Assembly: GCA_025456205.1 (NCBI GenBank)
Contig: JALOLA010000007.1
Span: 1 to 49,054, forward strand
Reading direction: 5' to 3'
Length of the DNA: 49,054 nucleotides
From: Acidobacteriota bacterium
Lineage (GTDB): Bacteria; Acidobacteriota; Aminicenantia; UBA2199
Part shown: piece after piece, positions 44,153 to 49,054 of the stretch
How positions within the stretch are numbered: the stretch's first letter is position 1
How the letters are laid out: the number at the start of each line of letters is the position of its first letter
Program-made: the position numbers and the translations under genes
The notes under the pieces: generated by a model
Told to the model about the DNA's origin: nothing
The model's database searches: none
What the model saw: only the letters and a program-made list of their open reading frames with translations

Positions 44153-45621
44153 GCCTCAACCGCGCGCTCCGGCAGCATGTCCATGCCCCAGCGCCGGGCC
44201 TCTTTTGCCATCAGGGCGCACAATTCCTTCTTGCTCTCACCCGCCAGGCGCGTGGGGCGCCAGGCGCCGACCAGCCGCTGCACCTCGCGGTGGGCCCGCT
44301 CGCCGAGCGTCAGGCTGCCCTCCTCGCGCCAGCGCGAGAGGTTGGCGCGGTCGACCACCGGCCCGGGAAAATAGTGCTCGGCCTTCACGTTGCGCCGGGT
44401 GTGCGGCGAGATCAGCAGGTGGCCATCGCGCAGAAGCTCCTCGAAGATGGGGCGGGCCGGGAAATCCTCCCTGGGCTCGATGCCCTGCGCCAGGCGCAGG
44501 GTCATGCCGCAGATCTCGTTGTCCAGGACCAGTTTTTCCAGGCTCTGGCAGCTTTCGAAATCGAGCATGCCGGGGCCGGAGATGCTGTTGATCCCGGATA
44601 GAACGGCCAGGGTGGCGCCCATGGCGGTCTCCAGGCCGGCCTGGGCGTCGAGCAGCTTGGCGTCGCTTAAGGAGATATAGGCCTGCGTGGGCAGGCCGAA
44701 GTGCTTGCCGATCTCGTTGGCAGCGCAGTCGATCATCTGCGTCTCCACCGCGCCCATGGGCGTAGTCTCGTAGCGCAGGTCGAAGGCGGCCGGCGAACCG
44801 CCGTAGAGGAGCGGCGTCCCCGGGCGGGCGGCCTGGCTGATGACGATGCCGCTCAGCGTTTCGGCCGTATGCTGCACCAGGCTGCCCACCAGGGTCACCG
44901 GGGCCATGAAGCCGGAAAGCGGCATGGAGATGAATTCCACCGGAATGCCCGCCGCGGCGCAGTCGACCACGTTCTGCGAGGTGATCTCGCTCCATTTCAG
45001 CGGCGAAGTCGGGCAGCAGGAAAAGATCGTCAGCGGCTTGTCGCGCAATGCCTTCTCGCTGCCGCGCACGGCCAGCTGCATGTCGCGCATCACCTGGAAG
45101 GCCTCGATGGTGAAGGTGCCGGTGACCACGGGCTTCTCGCCATAGAGCAGACTCAGAAAGAGCCGGTAGCTGTCGGAGATGCGGTCGGTTACATCGGCGG
45201 GGATGAATGCCGTGCTCTGGGCGGCGATGTTGCCCAGGCCACTGAGGAGCTGCGCGTAGCGAACGTAATCCGCGGTGTCGGGCTTGCGGATCTGCTGCGT
45301 CTTGTGGTCGAGGATATGCAGGGCGGCCGAACCGGGGGTGAAATGGACCTTGAGACCGGAAAAATCATGGGTCTCCTCGCCCATCACGTTGAACAGCTTG
45401 AACGAACGGGGCACGGAGGCCAGCGCCCGGTCCAGCACCGGGCCGGGGAACCAGGCGTGGCTCTTTGCCAGGTCCACCCGGGCGCCGTAATCGGCCAACA
45501 ACTTGAGGACGCGCGGGTTCTGCACCTTGGTCCCCAGGTGGCCCAGGATGTCCCGGGCTTCGCCGACGATCCTTTCGAGCAGGTCCGTGCCCAGGAGCTG
45601 CAATTGCGGTCTCAAGGCCAT
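44149..45621 (-). CDS. MttB-family (trimethylamine/quaternary amine) methyltransferase, non-pyrrolysine
   Basis: The protein is 490 aa, a full MttB TIM barrel, with the LFSVMGEE-like NVMGEETHDFSG, HILDHKTQQIRKPDTADYVRYAQLLSGL, FSCCPTSPLKWSEI and the C-terminal half with SGPGMLDFESCQSLEKLVLDNEICGM. No in-frame amber codon interrupts it, so it is the widespread pyrrolysine-free type (glycine betaine, carnitine, proline betaine and similar enzymes). The actual N-methylated substrate is unknown. GAGGAGG precedes the ATG, and a perfect sigma-70 promoter lies at 45695-45723, giving a leader of about 67 nt. It is the first gene of a five-gene operon. Confidence 0.93.
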   Translation of the reverse strand: MALRPQLQLLGTDLLERIVGEARDILGHLGTKVQNPRVLKLLADYGARVDLAKSHAWFPGPVLDRALASVPRSFKLFNVMGEETHDFSGLKVHFTPGSAALHILDHKTQQIRKPDTADYVRYAQLLSGLGNIAAQSTAFIPADVTDRISDSYRLFLSLLYGEKPVVTGTFTIEAFQVMRDMQLAVRGSEKALRDKPLTIFSCCPTSPLKWSEITSQNVVDCAAAGIPVEFISMPLSGFMAPVTLVGSLVQHTAETLSGIVISQAARPGTPLLYGGSPAAFDLRYETTPMGAVETQMIDCAANEIGKHFGLPTQAYISLSDAKLLDAQAGLETAMGATLAVLSGINSISGPGMLDFESCQSLEKLVLDNEICGMTLRLAQGIEPREDFPARPIFEELLRDGHLLISPHTRRNVKAEHYFPGPVVDRANLSRWREEGSLTLGERAHREVQRLVGAWRPTRLAGESKKELCALMAKEARRWGMDMLPERAVEA

Positions 45622-45694
45622 GGTTTCGCCTCCTCAATGATCCGATGAACTTCCCGCGCCAGCGATCGGCGATCGCGTTTCGTCCCAAGGAAAA

Positions 45695-45723
45695 ATTATA
45701 TTGGAACCCGGCCGGCATGTCAA
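45695..45723 (-). promoter_or_regulatory. Consensus sigma-70 promoter of the MttB operon
   Basis: On the minus strand a perfect TTGACA and a perfect TATAAT are 17 bp apart, one of the two full-consensus promoters in the window. It points away from the NtrC-type regulator gene. There is no large cobalamin-riboswitch-size leader: only about 67 nt separate it from the ATG. Confidence 0.85.
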
Positions 45724-45748
45724 CCGCATGGCTGCACCCTCACAGCGA

Positions 45749-45776
45749 TTGACTTATTGCTAAATAGGAATAAAAT
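45749..45776 (+). promoter_or_regulatory. Predicted sigma-70 promoter of the NtrC-type regulator gene
   Basis: TTGACT and TAAAAT are 16 bp apart. Its -35 box lies 25 bp from the divergent MttB-operon -35, so the two could be jointly regulated. Confidence 0.5.
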
Positions 45777-45820
45777 TTACACGGTTTGGAGCCGGGGACG
45801 CTCCCGGGCCAGGGAATGGA

Positions 45821-47188
45821 ATGAACGAAAAACAGATGAAATCTGACATGCGGCCCAGACTGAACGTGCTGGTCGTCGACGATGAAACGAACATCCGCAA
45901 GACCATCGCCCTCTGTCTAGAGATCGAAGGCTGCCGGGTCCGGGCGGTCAGCAACTTCGACGATGCCGTGAGCGAGATCAAGCAGAACGTTTTCGACGTG
46001 GCCTTTCTTGACCTGCGCCTGGGAACCAAGAACGGACTGGACCTGGTCCCCCATCTGCAGCTTCATTCGCCGCGGGCGAAAATCGTCATCATCACTGCCT
46101 ATGCGTCCATCGATTCAGCCATCGAGGCCATCCGCAAAGGAGCCACTGACTATATCCCCAAGCCATTCACGCCGGCCCAGATCAAGATGGTCATCGACAA
46201 GATCCTCGAGATCGGGGACATGCAGAGACAGATTGAATATCTCCGATCCAGCTTGACCGCCAGCCTGCCGGAGATCGATTTTTCCACAAAAAACGCCGCT
46301 ATGAAAAAAGTCCTGGCCATCGCGCAGGAAGCCGCCGTCGCCAGCGCCAGCATTCTGCTCAAAGGGGAAAGCGGGACCGGGAAAACCATCCTGGCCAGGG
46401 CCATCCATGATTGGAGCCCGAGGGCCAACAAGCCTTTCCTCAGCGTCTCCTGCCCATCGCTGTCTGTCGAACTGCTGGAAAGCGAGCTTTTTGGCCATGC
46501 CAAAGGCTCCTTCACGGGAGCGCTCAAGGACTTTCCCGGGCGGATCTCGCAAGCCCAGGAAGGTACGCTTTTCCTGGACGAGATCGGCGACCTGCCCTTG
46601 GCGATCCAGCCCAAGCTCCTGCGCTTCATTCAGGAAAAAAAATTTGAGCGCATCGGCGAGAACATCACCAGAAATGCGGACGTTCGCCTTATTGCCGCGT
46701 CCAATCTTGACCTGGGACAATCCGTCAGTGAAGGCAGATTCAGGGAAGATCTTTATTATCGCTTGAACGTGGTGGAGATCGAGATGCCGCCCCTGCGGGA
46801 CAGAAAAGAGGATATCGCGGCCATCGCCGGCACAATGCTGTCCTTTTTCGGGCGCAGCAACCACCGGGCCTACAAGGGCTTCAGCGCGGAAGCCCTGGCG
46901 GCGCTACGCGGCTACTCCTGGCCGGGGAACCTTCGCGAACTGCGCAATACGATCGAGCGCATCGCCATCTTCTGCAAGACGGACATCGTCGGCAAGGAGT
47001 GTCTCCCGGACAAAATCTGCGAGAGCGCGGAAATTCCCCGCCTGGGGGACGCGGTCAAACTCGACAAGATCGAAGAGATCCATATTCGCCGCATCCTGGC
47101 CTCCACGATCTCCATGCAGGATGCGGCTGACACCCTCGGCATCGACACGGCCACACTCTGGCGCAAAAGAAAAAAATTCGGCATTTGA
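45821..47188 (+). CDS. NtrC-family sigma-54 response regulator (AlgB-like)
   Basis: The protein is 455 aa in three parts. The receiver domain has phospho-acceptor D64 in FLDLRLG. The AAA+ domain has Walker A GESGTGKTILARAIH, the sigma-54 contact loop GSFTGA (Ala to Ser in the usual GAFTGA) and Walker B GTLFLDEIGDLP. The third is a Fis-type helix-turn-helix (MQDAADTLGIDTATLWRKRKKFGI). It activates sigma-54 promoters when phosphorylated, most likely by the histidine kinase encoded 159 bp downstream, whose gene has a clear sigma-54 promoter. The organisation resembles AlgB/KinB. The start is the ATG at 45821 with a GGAATGG box. Confidence 0.92.
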   Translation: MNEKQMKSDMRPRLNVLVVDDETNIRKTIALCLEIEGCRVRAVSNFDDAVSEIKQNVFDVAFLDLRLGTKNGLDLVPHLQLHSPRAKIVIITAYASIDSAIEAIRKGATDYIPKPFTPAQIKMVIDKILEIGDMQRQIEYLRSSLTASLPEIDFSTKNAAMKKVLAIAQEAAVASASILLKGESGTGKTILARAIHDWSPRANKPFLSVSCPSLSVELLESELFGHAKGSFTGALKDFPGRISQAQEGTLFLDEIGDLPLAIQPKLLRFIQEKKFERIGENITRNADVRLIAASNLDLGQSVSEGRFREDLYYRLNVVEIEMPPLRDRKEDIAAIAGTMLSFFGRSNHRAYKGFSAEALAALRGYSWPGNLRELRNTIERIAIFCKTDIVGKECLPDKICESAEIPRLGDAVKLDKIEEIHIRRILASTISMQDAADTLGIDTATLWRKRKKFGI

Positions 47189-47310
47189 TCCGTCCTTGAG
47201 CGCTCCGGACAGGCCTTGCAAATTGCAATGCCGAATAAACCCCGTCTTGCATTTTTCAATCCCATGGTCGAGAAAAGCCATGAATCCCCCTCGCTACGAC
47301 AGCGGAATAT

Positions 47311-47326
47311 TGGCACGGATCATGCA
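47311..47326 (+). promoter_or_regulatory. Strong sigma-54 (RpoN) promoter for the kinase gene
   Basis: TGGCACGGATCATGCA matches the -24/-12 consensus TGGCACG-N4-TTGCA with one mismatch (A for T at the first T of the -12 half). The GG and GC pairs are correctly spaced. Predicted transcription begins near 47337, about 11 nt before the ATG, with GGAG at 47338-47341. Upstream, TTGCAAATTGCAA (47217-47229) and GAGCGCTC (about 47198-47205) are dyads that could bind the adjacent regulator. Confidence 0.75.
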
Positions 47327-47347
47327 TGCTGATCCATGGAGTCGACA

Positions 47348-49054
47348 ATGAAATTCACCTTGAGACAGAAAATATTCGTCGTATTCGCCATGCTGCTGTT
47401 GATCGCGGCATTGATTTCCTGGCAAAGCATCCGCCGCTTCAACCAGCTGGGAAGATCCATCGACGTGATCCTCAGGGAAAACTATCGCAGCGTCATCGCC
47501 TGCCAGCAGATGATGGATGCTTTGGAGCGGATGGATAGCGGGCTGCTGTTCATTCTTTCGGGATTCATGAAGGAAGGGATCGCCCAGATAGAAGCCAACC
47601 AGGAGCGTTTCAAGGAAGCCCTGCGCACGGAGCTGGGGAATATCACCTTGCCTGAAGAAGCCGCCCGGGCGGCAGAGCTGAAAACCCAGTTCGACCTCTA
47701 TAACCGCCATCTCGAAGAGTTCATGAGATCCGGCCCGCAGTCGCTGCGGCATCTCTATTTCAATGATCTGTTCCCCCGCTTCAAGACCATCAAGGATCAA
47801 GCCGCGGCCATCCTGCAGATGAACCAGGAAAGCATGAATGCGGCAAACGATCGGGCCAGGCGCAAGGCTGCCGACGCCCGGCGCGACATGATCGTTTTCC
47901 TTGTCTTCTCCTTCTTCATCGCGCTGCTCTTCATGCTTTTCAGCAATCATTGGATCCTGCGGCCCATCCGCCGCCTGATCGATTCCACCCAGGAAATCCG
48001 CAAGGGGAACCTGAACCTGGTGATCCAGGTGGACACCCGCGATGAGATCGGCCAGCTTTCCGAAGCATTTGATGCCATGGTGTCCAGCCTGCGCCTTTTC
48101 CGCCGCTCGGATCAGGCGAAACTCCTGCGCATCCAGCGCTCCACCCAGGAGGCGTTCAAGAACCTGCCGGCGGCCATCGCCATCGCCGACGCGGAGGGAA
48201 TGATCGAGATCGCCACCGCAACGGCCCGCCGCAACTTCGGTCTGATTCCCAGCACATCGATCCGGCAGGCACCCCATCCCTGGCTGACGGAAATCCAGCG
48301 ATCCCTCATGAAGAATCCCTCGGCGGCGGCCGGAGAAATGAAGCATGAGATCATCCAGCAATTCATCGACAACCAGGAGAGATTCTACCAGCCGCGGGTG
48401 ATCCCAATTTTCGATGACGAAAAAGAGTTCACAGGATCGATCATCATCCTGGAAGATGTCACCCTGCTGATGCAGAACGATGAGATCAAGAAAGATCTCT
48501 TCTCGACAATCTCCCACCAATTGAAAACCCCGCTGACCTCCATGCGCATGGCGCTCCACCTCCTGCTGGAAGAAAGTGTAGGCAGCGTGAACGAAAAGCA
48601 GGCCGACCTGCTGGTTTCCGCCCGCGATGAAAGCGAGCGTCTGAATGCGATCATCGAGGATCTCCTCGACATCAGGAAACTGGAGTCAGGAAAGGCCACG
48701 CTGAACCTGGACAGGATTTCCCCGTACACGCTGGTGGAGGGAGCATGCGCTCCCTTCTTCCGCCAAGCCCAGGACAAGGGCATCCGCCTCGAAGTCGATC
48801 TGCCTGCCGATCTTCCCGATATCCGCGCCGACCGCTCCCGTATCCTGTACGTGTTCGCCAATCTGCTTTCCAACTCCATCAAGTACTCCCCTGTCGGCAG
48901 CGAAGTGCGGCTGACGGCAAAATTGGAGGGTGGCAAGGTCCTGTTTTCAGTCTCGGACACCGGCCGCGGCATACCCCAGAGATACCAGCAACGGATCTTC
49001 GACAAGTTTTTCAGGGTGCCGGGAGCGAATAATGAATGCGGGGTCGGCCTGGGA
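47348..49054 (+). CDS. Membrane sensor histidine kinase (KinB-like), cut by the window end
   Basis: The frame is open through the last base (569 codons), so the C-terminal few dozen residues are missing. Two membrane helices (about residues 9-30 and 175-200) flank a periplasmic helical sensor of some 145 residues. Then come HAMP (WILRPIRRLIDSTQEIRKGN), a PAS-like domain (about residues 275-380), the H-box with phospho-acceptor H390 (STISHQLKTPLTSMR), the N-box NLLSNSIKYSP, G1 DTGRGIPQ and F-box FDKFFRV. The sequence ends within G2 (GVGLG). The order matches KinB-type kinases paired with AlgB-type regulators. It is preceded by a sigma-54 promoter and a GGAG box. The signal sensed is unknown. 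Confidence 0.9.
   Translation, partial: MKFTLRQKIFVVFAMLLLIAALISWQSIRRFNQLGRSIDVILRENYRSVIACQQMMDALERMDSGLLFILSGFMKEGIAQIEANQERFKEALRTELGNITLPEEAARAAELKTQFDLYNRHLEEFMRSGPQSLRHLYFNDLFPRFKTIKDQAAAILQMNQESMNAANDRARRKAADARRDMIVFLVFSFFIALLFMLFSNHWILRPIRRLIDSTQEIRKGNLNLVIQVDTRDEIGQLSEAFDAMVSSLRLFRRSDQAKLLRIQRSTQEAFKNLPAAIAIADAEGMIEIATATARRNFGLIPSTSIRQAPHPWLTEIQRSLMKNPSAAAGEMKHEIIQQFIDNQERFYQPRVIPIFDDEKEFTGSIIILEDVTLLMQNDEIKKDLFSTISHQLKTPLTSMRMALHLLLEESVGSVNEKQADLLVSARDESERLNAIIEDLLDIRKLESGKATLNLDRISPYTLVEGACAPFFRQAQDKGIRLEVDLPADLPDIRADRSRILYVFANLLSNSIKYSPVGSEVRLTAKLEGGKVLFSVSDTGRGIPQRYQQRIFDKFFRVPGANNECGVGLG

Noticed and set aside
44149-45621. Pyrrolysine-encoding amber codon in the MttB gene
   Set aside because: The reading frame is uninterrupted from start to stop, so it is a pyrrolysine-free member.
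45622-45694. Cobalamin riboswitch ahead of the MttB operon
   Set aside because: The predicted leader is about 67 nt, far too short, and no B12-box sequence is seen.

Overview
The window is GC-rich, almost fully coding bacterial chromosome. It has lipopolysaccharide-type glycosyl transfer genes, lipoprotein and Sec signals, MglA/roadblock proteins, HslUV, a non-pyrrolysine MttB-family methyltransferase operon and no phage or IS genes. This suits a free-living Gram-negative-type bacterium of an under-studied, high-GC anaerobic lineage. An Aminicenantes/Acidobacteriota-like origin is my best guess from gene content only, and the sequence does not prove it.

Layout. 1-5.7 kb (minus): partial O-antigen ligase, GT9 heptosyltransferase, M23 peptidase, an all-helical repeat protein and a broken UbiA prenyltransferase. 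5.9-10 kb: glucose-6-phosphate isomerase, divergent from a larC-folE-unknown run. 10.2-14.4 kb: SppA, an EamA transporter and a PLP aminotransferase. 14.6-17 kb (minus): MglB-like, MglA-like and an unusual radical SAM protein, overlapping or nearly so. 17-19.9 kb (minus): tRNA-Ser, SRP RNA, dnaX, ybaB, recR. 20-25.5 kb (minus): PH-domain protein with a giant GH13 protein, and an MFS carrier. 25.6-28.6 kb (plus): znuA-znuC-znuB and a secreted CARDB-like protein. 28.7-31 kb: tRNA-Asn, an RlmI-type methyltransferase and a radical SAM protein. 31-34.8 kb (minus): membrane sulfatase-superfamily enzyme and M1-like peptidase. 35-39.2 kb (plus): hslV-hslU, Fn3 lipoprotein, DUF362-ferredoxin. 39.2-45.6 kb (minus): the MttB operon. 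45.8-49 kb (plus): NtrC-family regulator and its sensor kinase, cut by the window end.

The most interesting system is the MttB operon. Its genes encode an MttB-family methyltransferase, a free-standing MetH-type reactivation domain, a corrinoid protein, a homocysteine S-methyltransferase domain and an ADP-forming acyl-CoA synthetase fused to a GNAT domain. The first four supply every module of cobalamin-dependent methionine synthase except the methyl-folate module, whose place is taken by MttB. I infer a split methionine synthase that takes methyl groups from an N-methylated compound. A consensus sigma-70 promoter drives it, divergent from a two-component system whose kinase gene has a near-perfect sigma-54 promoter.

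Two genome-wide habits also show. First, several genes have the start codon exactly 6 nt after the -10 hexamer, the geometry of leaderless mRNAs. Second, six intergenic gaps hold pairs of degenerate 6- or 7-bp tandem repeats flanking AT-rich spacers, mostly as inverted copies. The unit differs from gap to gap but the architecture is shared.
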